Positions 22,131 to 32,051 of a stretch of DNA of 64,000 nucleotides are shown here, one piece after another. This stretch comes from Owenia fusiformis (taxonomy: Eukaryota > Annelida > Polychaeta > Sabellida > Oweniidae): contig CAIIXF020000003.1 in NCBI GenBank assembly GCA_903813345.2, forward strand, positions 10,182,931 to 10,246,930. The letters run 5' to 3'. The notes below the pieces were generated by a model, which saw nothing but the letters and a program-made list of their open reading frames with translations, did not search any database and was not told where the DNA came from. Each line of letters opens with the position of its first letter. The first letter of the stretch is position 1. Position numbers and translations under genes: made by a program.

Positions 22131-22707
22131 GAAATTATTGGCCATGGATTCTAATCATTATCACACCAGAACACTTGTTTGTTTTGTCAATACAACGATT
22201 GTTTTAAATGGCTCATTTTAATACCTTGAATTGCTATAGTCAAATCTGAATTGCCACTTTCATACAAGGCAGTTCAAACAAGGCTAAAAGCTAATTGTAA
22301 TTGAACCTTGCTGTTGGTTGAATTCAACTAATGTATCTAATTAATCTAATCTACTAACGCATAACTCAATTTCAATCTGTATATTAATGTACCCAGTTGA
22401 CCTCAATATTTTGTTTCTCAAACTCTGAATCTTCTCAAAAGATTTTACTCTGCTCAATTTCTCTACTCAATTGCAGTGTTTCAAATTCTCTAATGCAATG
22501 TCTCAAATTCTCATGCAGATCATCTCAATCTGGATCTCTATGCTTCCCAAGCAAATCTCAGTTTCAAAATGTTAAATAATCTTCATCTCTTGAATCCTCA
22601 CCAAAGCCTTGGAAAAGTAATGTAGTTCATGACTTACTGCTTTTGAAGACACGGTTTTCTCACTAACTGCCCTTGAAGACGTGTTGATTCTGGTATCGCT
22701 GCCACCA

Positions 22708-23069
22708 TGCCAAAGAAGCTGTTCATTTACCTTCGGATACAGGATGTCCTGATGTTATCTTCTAGGGGGCGCCCCGTAACGATGATCTAATATTTCTACA
22801 GCTTGCTTCTTGTATTATTTGTTCTTGAATATAACTTCTTATTTTAGGTTTCTAGGCTTCTAATTATGTTTATTAATTGTTTCATATCTCATCTCAGCTC
22901 AGGTTCTCATTATATTCTCTCTCTAACTCTATCTCTCTCTGAGGTCAACTGAACTTCTTCTAACTGCCTCTAACTTTTACTCTACTAATTAATCTTACTA
23001 TTTCACACTTACTTGTAAATTGGCTCAATATCTACACTAACTTCTTATAATTACTCTGTTTACATCACA
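22708..23069 (-). repeat. 5' LTR of the Gmr1-like element
   Basis: The upstream LTR relative to the coding strand, 362 bp, followed on the minus strand by the putative primer-binding site at about 22698-22709. It is flanked outside by AATTT. Confidence 0.93.
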
Positions 23070-24143
23070 AATTTTAATAACACAAAATGACTTTAAAATG
23101 ATGCGAAATATAAACGTACAATCAAAAGTCAGTTGTATTTGTATTTTTATGTTTATATTTAAATTACAGCAAAGTATGAGTCATTGCCAAACAAGGAAAC
23201 AATATATTTCACTCTCAGTTGCCTCAGTCTCATATGATCATGTTATAACTTTGTGGGAATAGCGATGCATGTTACCTTTACATTCCTATTACACATGCTA
23301 TACTTTCTTTATTTCCACGACCGACACATAACCATACAACTTACTTTGATGTTTCCCATTCCCTTTTTGCCCACGCTGTGTGTTTTTTCATGATATTATA
23401 TTTTGAATGACGTTTGTCGTTCCCTATGATGAATGTTTTGCCTTTACCCGAAATGATAAATGTTGCTTGCACATCTTAGTCATTGTAAGTGCCAGAATAC
23501 TTTTATTTCGATTCCAATGAAAATGATTGCATCCATTGCAATCTTTAATATTTCACATGCAATATAAGCAACATGAACGTAGCCAGCTTTTGGTAAAAGG
23601 GGGGGGGGGTCGAATCCATCCCCCTGCCGAGTGCCCACACATAAAAATGTTTCCATGCTTAACCAACACCTGGGGCGACCCCGAAAATTCAGAGGGTTGG
23701 AGACGAAAAAAGGTTAAGATAATGCCCAATATTCAAAACAATACCCAATAATTCCAGTTTTCTATCGAAATTGTCAAAATGTGAAGAGGAGCAGATTTTG
23801 GGGCAAAAATTAGAAATAGAAAAAAATTGTTCATGATCGCACGAGCCCACACCCCCCTCCCCCCAGCCACCTTTGCTATGGGCCATAGAGAAAGACTTCA
23901 GACAAAAATGTGCGTGTGCATTATTTAAAAAAGACCCCATAGTAAATTAAAACAATGATAGTCATTTCGAAAAAGCTCTGTTAGATAAGATAAAAAGCTT
24001 AGAAAACCAAATTAAGTCTCCTGTTTAAAAAGCCCTATTCTTCACTAAATTTGTTAGATTCTAGGTTTGCTCAGTAACACATTTCTCATATTAACGACTG
24101 ACCAGAATAGTGGAACCAATTCTTAAAAATTCTCAAAAGATAC
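23070..24143. other. Gene-free stretch between two LTR elements
   Basis: About 1.07 kb of host DNA. It has a G-run at 23601-23610 and a C-rich spot near 23850. It does not align with exon 2 or the 5' part of exon 3 of the transporter gene, so copy A was already incomplete here. Confidence 0.5.
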
Positions 24144-26204
24144 TGTAACAGCTCAGGACAGTCTCCCAACACTGCTACGTACAGGGGAATGATACACAAG
24201 AAACTATTCACAAAGTTACCCCTGTACAAATTACGTTGTGGTAGCGTGAAAAGAACGGTTGGCGCAAGTTCGAAATTGAGATGAATGGAGCTGTGTTGTT
24301 TTAAGTGGTTCAGTCAGGTGCTGCCCCCTTTAGATGAGAATATAAAGTAAAAGAATGTATTGAAAGTGAAACCCAAAATTGTAATGTTAAAAGCTGACTA
24401 TGCAGTCCTGCCCTCTATAAATGGGATTAAAAGCTAAAATTACTAATTGAACAAATGGCTATGTGAAGGAATCAGGGGACCCAGTAAAATGTGAAGATGA
24501 TTGAAATGGCTTTAATCTTTTTTGTGGATTTAATCTTAACCAGCTCAATTACCACAAACTATAACACGACAAGCAAGTAGGTTCTAGAATGATTGTTTAA
24601 TTATTTGTAAATATCCTCTCTTGATGTACAAAAATAAATGAAAGATATCTGTTATCAAAATTACATTTTCACTGACTGTGACACAATAATGAACCTGACT
24701 AGTAAAAATATCAACTATAAAACTATCTAGCTATGAAGTTATGAATGTACCCTAATTATGCCTAGCTGAGACAAAAGCGCCTGAAAATAAAAGTACAAAA
24801 ATCCAGCCTATAAAGGCGATATCAGAGCGCTATGGGTTGGACAGTTAATCGCCCCTAGAAAGTAAATGGTACAAAATTCCAGCTCCTGATGGAGCGACTG
24901 GAGCACCTGGTTATCAAATACAAAATCTGTATAAAAATATCAGCAGTTCAATATTGCAGAAAATATTAGCACCAGTACATGTATGATTATAAACTCTCAA
25001 AGGCACAACGTATATATTATACAAGTGAATAAAATATGCTTTATCCAAATAATACTGGGTTCTGTGAAATACTATATAATCAGATTCAGATGTGTTTAAA
25101 AGCTCAGATCTAGTTTATAAAGTATATTTATCAAAATGTTCACCTTGAAGTTATTGAGATTCTTTGAAAATATATGCTTAAGTGAAATCTAGGTGAAATT
25201 TGGCGCTCAACGGTTCCAAAAATACCCTGACTCTCAGCAGGCAGTAATAATACTATGCTCTGAGGTAGTGAAATATCCCTGAACTCAAATGAGCGCTAAG
25301 CAGCAAAATTGGAATGAAAACTGGCAGAAACTCTCAAAAGCTCAATTAAATGGCCTAAATAAACAAGATTAAAGGTCTTAGCCCTATTTGCTCTAGGAAT
25401 AAATCAGTCTGCAACCCTCCAGAGTATGGATGGGCACAGATTCTAAGGGTGACAAAATCAAAAATCAATTACATTCTGCCTTGTTATGTCAAAAAGAACT
25501 GGCCACCTCCGGCCTAAAAATGTGAAATGAAATTAGCTCAGCGTCTCAATTGAATTCAAGAATATAAAAATATGGTTACAAAGACCAGGAAAATGATACC
25601 TGGCGCTTCGGAAATTGCCAAATCAAGGTGGAAAATGATTGAAAATTCAAGGCGCCCACTCTTAATCCAAGATGGCGACTTTGGTCAAAAACACGCCGTT
25701 TCGGGCGAAAACAGACAAAACTCAAATCTGGCAAACTCTTAGCGCCACTAATGGGGGAAACATACCCAGAGCCACCTGTTCTCACTCATTGTCACTTGCT
25801 TCGTCTCTAGGAACCTCAGATCTCAATATTCTCAGTAGTATTCGCTTTTGTTGTCGTGGAAAGGATGATATTTCGGAAAATTGTCGTGTCGGTAAAAGAT
25901 GGCTGTGATTCTAAAGCGAGGCTATGACCTCCCTTACATAAAATTACTACCCCGCAAGAAAGTGGCTATAAGTATGTTTCCCCAGTATTAAATGGATTTT
26001 GAAAACCTGATTTACAGGGAACCTTTAATTATAGAATAAAGGTCTTACCATGGCACAAAGCAGCGGGCAAAATCGCGCTCCAGAGCGAAGGGAAGTAGCG
26101 AACCGGGGGAAAGTTGGCGTCAAAAATTTCGTGTAAGGTCCCCAACAGGAAGGTCAAACTAACCGGAAGTTCAAAAGTATCGAAAGCCAACCCGGGTCGC
26201 TACA
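24144..26204 (-). repeat. 3' LTR of the large Gypsy element
   Basis: A 2061-bp LTR, unusually long for Ty3/Gypsy elements of animals. It starts TGTAACAGCTCAGGACAG and ends CGGGTCGCTACA on the plus strand. Confidence 0.94.
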
Positions 26205-26657
26205 TACCTCCCCTCTGAGAAAGGCCAATAAATAAAATGTACAAAAGTAGGAAGAAAGCATTGCTGCAGCACACTGTCTCAAAGGGCATAAAATCACATA
26301 ATCAGAAATCCCTGATAAAAAATTACTGGCAAGAAAATTACAGGCAATAAAATGCCAAACTTATATACATATAATACTGCACAGGAATGATTGCTTGAGT
26401 ATTTACATATATACAGAGCCCTTTAAGTCAGTATGCTGCGCAAAGCTTACACTATTGCTTTACCCTCAATAGCAACCAACTGCTCAACCTGGACTGCATA
26501 ACCCTCAAAAATAAATATAACTAACTAAGTGAGGACAGCCCAGGCTAATAACAGGTTGCTGTACAGAGTCAGAATTAAAGCTAATAATATTATAATAAAA
26601 GTCAATTAAAATGCTGAATGTCACTAGAACTGGTAAATGTCTCTATCACTGGAAGCC

Positions 26658-27878
26658 CTAGAGGTCTGCATCCAGGAAATCTTCTGGCATCTCCTCCACA
26701 TGGATCTGAGGGTGATCCTCCTCTTCAGTGGGGAGTTCCACCTGTAAAGGGGGTGGCGTCTCTCCCTGTGGGGTTTCCTGTTGGGCGCTATCCTTAGCAG
26801 CCTGGGTGGCGCTATCACTAGCCGCCTGGGTGGCGCTCCCTGCAGCGGCCGCCGGTACCTCCCGGAAAACTCGCCGGCCCGAAGAGCTGTCATCTTGTAC
26901 TTGGGCCACCACTCTCAGAAGAGCCTGGCCTCGCCCCAACGGGGATGGTGTAGTGCGACCCCGTCCAAACACTGGTGGTGTAGGGAGAGTTGGGGCAGTT
27001 GTCCTGGCAACAGGAGCAGACTCCCTGGACAGCCCCAGGCGATAATCCCGGGCTGCAAATGTGACTGAAGGCTCCCGACGGGGGGGCACACTCTCAGTAG
27101 ACCGTGTCCTGCTGCGGCCCCGCTGTTGTTCAGGGGCGGCAGATGAAGGAGGGTATAATTTCTCAGGGCGCCCTCTTAAGTTACTTCTTTGCGGGGCCTG
27201 CTGTTGGTTCCCTTCAGCCCCAGCGGGTATGTATTTGTCCCTGGGCCTAGACCCGGCCCTAGTAGCCTCTTCAGCCCTCTGGGCGGCTGCCTGCGAACGG
27301 GCGCGCTTCTCTTGCACAGCGCGCCCCGCCCTGTTACCCCGGCGCCTGCGGTTAGGCGCCACCTGTCCAAGACGATGGTCAACCCGGCCCCTGGAGTGGG
27401 CTGGTGGTGTGTCGGCCCTCTGAGATGGGCGCTCTTGGGCCCAAGTAACGCTCCTAGAAGGGGCGGCTGATGCCTGTGGTGAGGCTACTCGGTCACGCCT
27501 AGATGTGGTGTGCGAAACTGAGGTCCAGCGCTCTTCCCTGGTTCGTGACTGGCTGGATTGGCGGCCCTGCGCCCGGGGGCGTGACCTGCTGGATTGGCGC
27601 CTGGGGGCAGCCGAAGCCTCTGATTGGTTGGTGGGCACCAAAAGTCCCTGACGATGGCGACGGGCATGGAGATTGTGTTCTGCCTGGCCACGCGCAAGGA
27701 AACCACAGGCTGGCTCTGCGCATTGCTGCTCTTCATGGTACTCTGAGTAGTGGGCCTGTAGCTCTGCCCAAGAATGGAGAAGGGCCCCACATGGTCTCAT
27801 TGGCCACACCTCCTCACCCCCCTGGTAGACCTTCACACGGGCCTTGCACTCCTGGAAGCAAAGAGAACAACTATACAA
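26658..27878 (-). CDS. ORF3: C2H2 zinc-finger, Arg/Ser-rich protein
   Basis: A 406-codon frame that starts 10 bp after the pol stop. It begins MYSCSLCFQEC. Residues 30-75 hold two finger-like units: an irregular one (CSLC, then LHSWAELQAHYSEYH) and a canonical C-x4-C-x12-H-x3-H finger (CAEPAC ... HNLHARRH). The remaining ~320 residues are low-complexity and very rich in Arg, Ser, Pro, Ala and Gln (for example QSSRSRPRAQGRQSSQSRTR), with an acidic tail (EEEDHPQIHVEEMPEDFLDA). There is no signal peptide or membrane segment, so it is not an envelope protein. A nucleic-acid-binding accessory role is plausible (inference). Its position suggests a subgenomic or spliced message. I do not recognise a named family. 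Confidence 0.72.
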   Translation of the reverse strand: MYSCSLCFQECKARVKVYQGGEEVWPMRPCGALLHSWAELQAHYSEYHEEQQCAEPACGFLARGQAEHNLHARRHRQGLLVPTNQSEASAAPRRQSSRSRPRAQGRQSSQSRTREERWTSVSHTTSRRDRVASPQASAAPSRSVTWAQERPSQRADTPPAHSRGRVDHRLGQVAPNRRRRGNRAGRAVQEKRARSQAAAQRAEEATRAGSRPRDKYIPAGAEGNQQQAPQRSNLRGRPEKLYPPSSAAPEQQRGRSRTRSTESVPPRREPSVTFAARDYRLGLSRESAPVARTTAPTLPTPPVFGRGRTTPSPLGRGQALLRVVAQVQDDSSSGRRVFREVPAAAAGSATQAASDSATQAAKDSAQQETPQGETPPPLQVELPTEEEDHPQIHVEEMPEDFLDADL

Positions 27879-27887
27879 AGGTGAAAA

Positions 27888-30800
27888 TCAGTACAGTACA
27901 TACCCATCTAGCCAGCTAGGTTTCTTCCTAACACGTCTAGAGGGAGGGGGAAGGTTCTCATCTGCCACAGAGGGCGCCTCCGGAACTTCCTCACAGGGTT
28001 CATCCATGACAACAGGGGCTTCCACGGGTTTATCTGCAATAGAGGGCGGCTCCGCTGGACCATGGTAAGGCTTCAGGCGGTTATAATGAACCACTGACAG
28101 CCTACCCCTTTCCAGCCGAACCTCATATAGCAAATCAGACACTTTTCTAGTAATTTTAAAAGGACCGTGCCACTTGTTGCTGAGCTTAGGCGTACGTCCC
28201 ACTTTAATAGCGGGAACGTGCAGCCACACAGCATCGCCTTCCTGGAAACCCTGGAAATGAACTTTAACATCATAGTTCTTCTTCTGATGATCACTGGCAA
28301 TGCTGATATGGCGCCTAGCAGCCTCATGTACCTGTAAAAGATCGTCATGCAGTTTATTACAGTACTCCGTGCTCAGCACCGGTGCGGAGGCTGGTGGGGG
28401 ACCTAAATACAAATCAGATGGAATAAGAGGCCTCCTCCCAAACATCAGCTCAGCTGGGGAAAATCCTGTTGTCTCATGGACAGCACTCCTGTAAGCGGAA
28501 GCAACAAAGGGCAAATAATAATCCCAGTCGCGCTGGTGGTCAGAGACAATTTTGGCGAGCATGGCTTCAACGGTGCGGTTGGATCGTTCAATCATGCCAT
28601 CACTTTGGGCCGCATAAGGACTAGTACGGGTCTTGTCGACATCCAAGAGATCACAAAGTTCCTGAAACAAATGAGATTCGAACTGTCGACCTTGGTCCGA
28701 GTGCAGCTGTAAAGGAATACCATAGCGCAACATGAATTCCCTCAAAACTGCATTCGCCACAGTCCTAGCTTCCTGGTTAACAGTAGGAACTAATTCAAGA
28801 AATTTAGTAAAATAATCCTCAATGGCTACAACATATTTGTTACCCAGGGGAGCACTCTCAGGGAGAGGACCCATGATGTCAACAGCTATCCTCTCCAGGG
28901 GGGCTCCAACATTGTACTGCTTCATGGGGGCTCGGGGCTTCCGGTGCGGAGGATTTCTCTTCTGGCAGGGCACACACTGGGCTACAAATCGAGCAAGATC
29001 AGCTTTAAACCCAACCCAGTAGTAACGTTCCCGGAGCCTATTTATTGACTTACCAACCCCCAAATGACCACTACCCAAGGCGCTATGAACCCCAGACAAT
29101 ACAATGTTACGCAACTGAGATGGAATAACAAGCTGCCAGATAGTATCTTGAATATCACTACGTAGCCATTTTCTTAGAACTAGTCCACCACTTAGCTTGA
29201 ATCTTTCCCACTGACCCCAATAATGTTTGAGATTGACAGATTTTGAAGCAACATGGGCCCAGTCAGGGCGCACACCTTTCTCAAGCCAACTAACAAGCAG
29301 GGCGAGGTCCGGATCACTACACAATGCTGCCCTGTATTCGTCCTCACTCACCCCTGGCATCCAGTTGCTACCTGAAATGGGAACAGTAGGGTCTTTATCA
29401 GGTTTTATGTCATGTTTAGATACAGTACGAACTTGCAGTTTAGGCTTAGTGTCTATCTGAATGCTCAATCTAGTCAAAACAACACCATCATCAGAGGGCG
29501 GCAGAATGGAAACACGCCCCAAGGCTTCCTGGCGATCACAGTATTTGCAGTTCTCACAAGGTCGGCGTGACATCCCATCTGCATTAGTATGTTTGCTGCC
29601 AGACCTATGAACAATATCAAAATCATAATTACCAAGTAATTCAAGCCAGCGAGCAATCTGACCCTCTGGCGCCTTGAACCTAAGCAGCCAAGCTAGTGCA
29701 GCATGATCAGTGCGCACGGTGAACCTGCAACCATACAAATAAGGATGAAAATGTTTGACGGCTTTCACCACTGCAAGAAGTTCTAACCTAGTTACACAGT
29801 AGTTGCGTTCAGATTTTGTATGGGTTTTACTGAAGTGTTGCACTACTTCCTCCTCACCATCTACCAGCTGGGATAACACAGCGCCAGTCTGACACAGAGA
29901 GGCATCAGTATCTAAAATGAAAGGCTTGTTTTTATCAGGGTATTGGAGCATGGCACTGGCAATATACCTAGCTTTAAGTGCATCAAAGGCTTTCTGGCAC
30001 TCTGCAGTCCATCTGAAAGGCACATCTTTTCTAGTGAGTTCAAATAGAGGCTGGGCTAAGGAAGAAAGATCTTTTATGAATTTCCTGTAATATGAGACAT
30101 AACCCAGAAATGCTTGTACATGGCGCACAGTTCGTGGTGTCGCCCAAGTTTTGATTTCCTCTACCTTGGCAGGGTCAATAGAAATACCATCCCTAGAAAC
30201 TATATGACCTAGATATTTGACAGAAGGCCTGAAAAACACACACTTTTTAGGCGATAATTTAAGACCATGAACCTCAAACCTCTCAATCACAGCCTTCAAT
30301 CGATCAAAATGTTCCTCAAAGGTGCGCCCAAAAACTACTATGTCGTCGAGATAGACCATGCAGGAGTCTGGAGTGAGACCTGCAAGGACACACTCCATTA
30401 ATCGCATAAAGGTGGCCGGAGCATTTGTTAAACCAAAACTCATGACATTGAATTGGTATAAGCCATCCCTTGTGCAAAAGGCTGTCTTTGGCGCATCGGC
30501 TGGATCCATGGCGACCTGGAAGTAACCTTGCGCCATGTCGAGAGAACTAAACCACATTGCGCCAGATAAAGCGTCCAACGTATCATCAATGCGTGGTAGT
30601 GGGTAGGCATCCTTCAAGGTGACAGAGTTCAGACGTCGGTAATCAAGGCAATATCGTAAACTGCCATCGCTCTTGGGAACCAGCACAACCGGCGACGCCC
30701 ATGGTGAAGTGGATGGCTCGATAATGCCAAGATCCAACATATCTTGTAAAGCTTGTTTGCTGGCTTCTTGTCTGGCTAATGGAACCCTCCTAGGATGTTG

Positions 30801-32051
30801 CTTGATAGGCTTCGCATTTCCAGTGTCTATTTTGTGTTGTATAATATCGGTCCTTCCTAGGTCTAATTTGGACCGGGCAAAAACATGATGTTTCTGGACC
30901 AAAAATTCAGCCACTTGTTTTGCCTCATCTGGTTGTAGTAATTTGGTTGCCTCCGTTACCATGGTCTGTATATGGGCTGGGACCTCATCCTTCTCCGAAC
31001 TAGAGACCATTGCTTCTGCCCCCGTGTCAGTTCCACCCGCACCTAAGGGAGGGTCCACTCCCGGCTCCAACCCAGCCTGGCGCATCCGGTGTGGTCCGGC
31101 ACTAGATGGGGAAACCAACCCAAGGGAATCATCATCCACCTTGGGGTCCACTCTTTCCTCTAGATGGCCTTCTCCACACAAGACAGACGTCCTAGTGGAA
31201 GTGGGACCAGCACTAGTCGGAGAACTTTCACTATCATCCAGGTCAGAACACTCCTGCGAATCCGGCGCCACAGCAGTGGAGTGCGATATGGCCAATACCT
31301 CACCCACAGCTAAGGCGGAATTCTTTCGCAGAACTTTGGTCTCCAAACTGAGATTGGCCACTCTCAGCGGGACGTGGTGCTGACTGGGATCCACGACACA
31401 TCTAGCCAGTAATATCTCGGAATCCAAGTTGAGGTAATGTTCAGACATCTCAACGCATAGAGGAGTGCTTCCTAAACCTGGACAATCTACTTCTCCCGGG
31501 ATAATCATCTCTGTCATGGGGGGTATTTGCACAGTTTCTGCTACTACAACGGAGCATAAAACAGGCAAATTGCTCTCTAATACACAAGGAAATTTCTTCC
31601 CCTGCAGGAGCAAGGTACCCTCAACAACATCCAAGACTCCCTTAAAGCTTCTCAGGAAATCAAATCCTAGAATAATTGGCGATGAAACATCAGCCACCAC
31701 CATATTGTAGGTTATGTTGACTCCTTGTCCCAGGGAAAATCTGATGTCAGCTTTACCATGGCTGACCATCCTCTGACCATTGGCTACTGTTACTCCTGGA
31801 GGCTGACTATTATCGATCGATGCGCTGATCATCTTCGCTACTTCGGTAGACATTAAGCTATAGGTGGCGCCAGTATCAATAAGTGCAGGTACTTGAAGCT
31901 TGCCGATTCGCAGAACCAAATAATAACCATCATGTACTGCACTTCCTGACGCTGGCCCTGCCCATTCTTCACCTACTGAAACACTGGGCTCTGTTTCAGC
32001 AGGACTTAGTTTTTTGATGCTGTTTTCTCTTGTCCAACAATGGAGGGGCAT
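27888..32051 (-). CDS. Pol (PR-RT-RH-INT) of the large Gypsy element
   Basis: A 1387-codon open frame, the first ATG-like reading being upstream of the protease. The protease has LIDTGATYSLM near residue 58. Reverse transcriptase carries DMAQGYFQV and YLDDIVVFG (near 564). RNase H has LDTDASLCQTGAVLSQ near 715. Integrase begins with the H2C2 motif (SGHLGVGK, CVPCQ, about 990-1030) and its core shows DIMGPLPE (1060), DQGRQFES (1117) and SDGMIERSN (1152). The tail has a GPY/F-like module (GPFKITRKVSDLLYEV, about 1290-1320). This is the standard Ty3/Gypsy order, unlike the neighbouring Gmr1-like element. Pol is presumably made as a Gag-Pol fusion by -1 frameshifting in the 46-bp overlap. Confidence 0.93.
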   Translation of the reverse strand: MPLHCWTRENSIKKLSPAETEPSVSVGEEWAGPASGSAVHDGYYLVLRIGKLQVPALIDTGATYSLMSTEVAKMISASIDNSQPPGVTVANGQRMVSHGKADIRFSLGQGVNITYNMVVADVSSPIILGFDFLRSFKGVLDVVEGTLLLQGKKFPCVLESNLPVLCSVVVAETVQIPPMTEMIIPGEVDCPGLGSTPLCVEMSEHYLNLDSEILLARCVVDPSQHHVPLRVANLSLETKVLRKNSALAVGEVLAISHSTAVAPDSQECSDLDDSESSPTSAGPTSTRTSVLCGEGHLEERVDPKVDDDSLGLVSPSSAGPHRMRQAGLEPGVDPPLGAGGTDTGAEAMVSSSEKDEVPAHIQTMVTEATKLLQPDEAKQVAEFLVQKHHVFARSKLDLGRTDIIQHKIDTGNAKPIKQHPRRVPLARQEASKQALQDMLDLGIIEPSTSPWASPVVLVPKSDGSLRYCLDYRRLNSVTLKDAYPLPRIDDTLDALSGAMWFSSLDMAQGYFQVAMDPADAPKTAFCTRDGLYQFNVMSFGLTNAPATFMRLMECVLAGLTPDSCMVYLDDIVVFGRTFEEHFDRLKAVIERFEVHGLKLSPKKCVFFRPSVKYLGHIVSRDGISIDPAKVEEIKTWATPRTVRHVQAFLGYVSYYRKFIKDLSSLAQPLFELTRKDVPFRWTAECQKAFDALKARYIASAMLQYPDKNKPFILDTDASLCQTGAVLSQLVDGEEEVVQHFSKTHTKSERNYCVTRLELLAVVKAVKHFHPYLYGCRFTVRTDHAALAWLLRFKAPEGQIARWLELLGNYDFDIVHRSGSKHTNADGMSRRPCENCKYCDRQEALGRVSILPPSDDGVVLTRLSIQIDTKPKLQVRTVSKHDIKPDKDPTVPISGSNWMPGVSEDEYRAALCSDPDLALLVSWLEKGVRPDWAHVASKSVNLKHYWGQWERFKLSGGLVLRKWLRSDIQDTIWQLVIPSQLRNIVLSGVHSALGSGHLGVGKSINRLRERYYWVGFKADLARFVAQCVPCQKRNPPHRKPRAPMKQYNVGAPLERIAVDIMGPLPESAPLGNKYVVAIEDYFTKFLELVPTVNQEARTVANAVLREFMLRYGIPLQLHSDQGRQFESHLFQELCDLLDVDKTRTSPYAAQSDGMIERSNRTVEAMLAKIVSDHQRDWDYYLPFVASAYRSAVHETTGFSPAELMFGRRPLIPSDLYLGPPPASAPVLSTEYCNKLHDDLLQVHEAARRHISIASDHQKKNYDVKVHFQGFQEGDAVWLHVPAIKVGRTPKLSNKWHGPFKITRKVSDLLYEVRLERGRLSVVHYNRLKPYHGPAEPPSIADKPVEAPVVMDEPCEEVPEAPSVADENLPPPSRRVRKKPSWLDGYVLY

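Larger units (their letters stand above)
16340..23069 (-). mobile_element. Gmr1-like LTR retrotransposon, looks whole
   Basis: A 6730-bp element bounded by two 362-bp LTRs that begin TG and end CA, look identical by eye, and are flanked by a 5-bp target duplication AATTT (16335-16339 and 23070-23074). Genes read on the minus strand. Just inside the 5' LTR lies TGGTGGCAGCG, a plausible primer-binding site resembling the complement of a tRNA-Leu 3' end (from memory). Just inside the 3' LTR lies the polypurine tract AAAAAAGGGGGAGA. One long open frame encodes gag, protease, integrase, reverse transcriptase and RNase H in that order. Integrase ahead of a Gypsy-type RT defines the Gmr1 group (Goodwin and Poulter). 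No break seen; matching LTRs imply a recent insertion. Confidence 0.92.

Noticed and set aside
25576-25908. Small ORFs inside the 2061-bp LTRs
   Set aside because: Present in both LTRs only because the LTRs are duplicated; no start context, no motif.
26658-27878. ORF3 as an envelope gene
   Set aside because: No signal peptide, transmembrane segment or cysteine pattern of an envelope; a zinc finger and Arg/Ser-rich tail instead.
27061-27919. Long plus-strand open frames opposite ORF3 and the pol end
   Set aside because: They lie antisense to the strongly supported minus-strand ORFs in GC-rich DNA, where stop codons are rare, and show no motifs.
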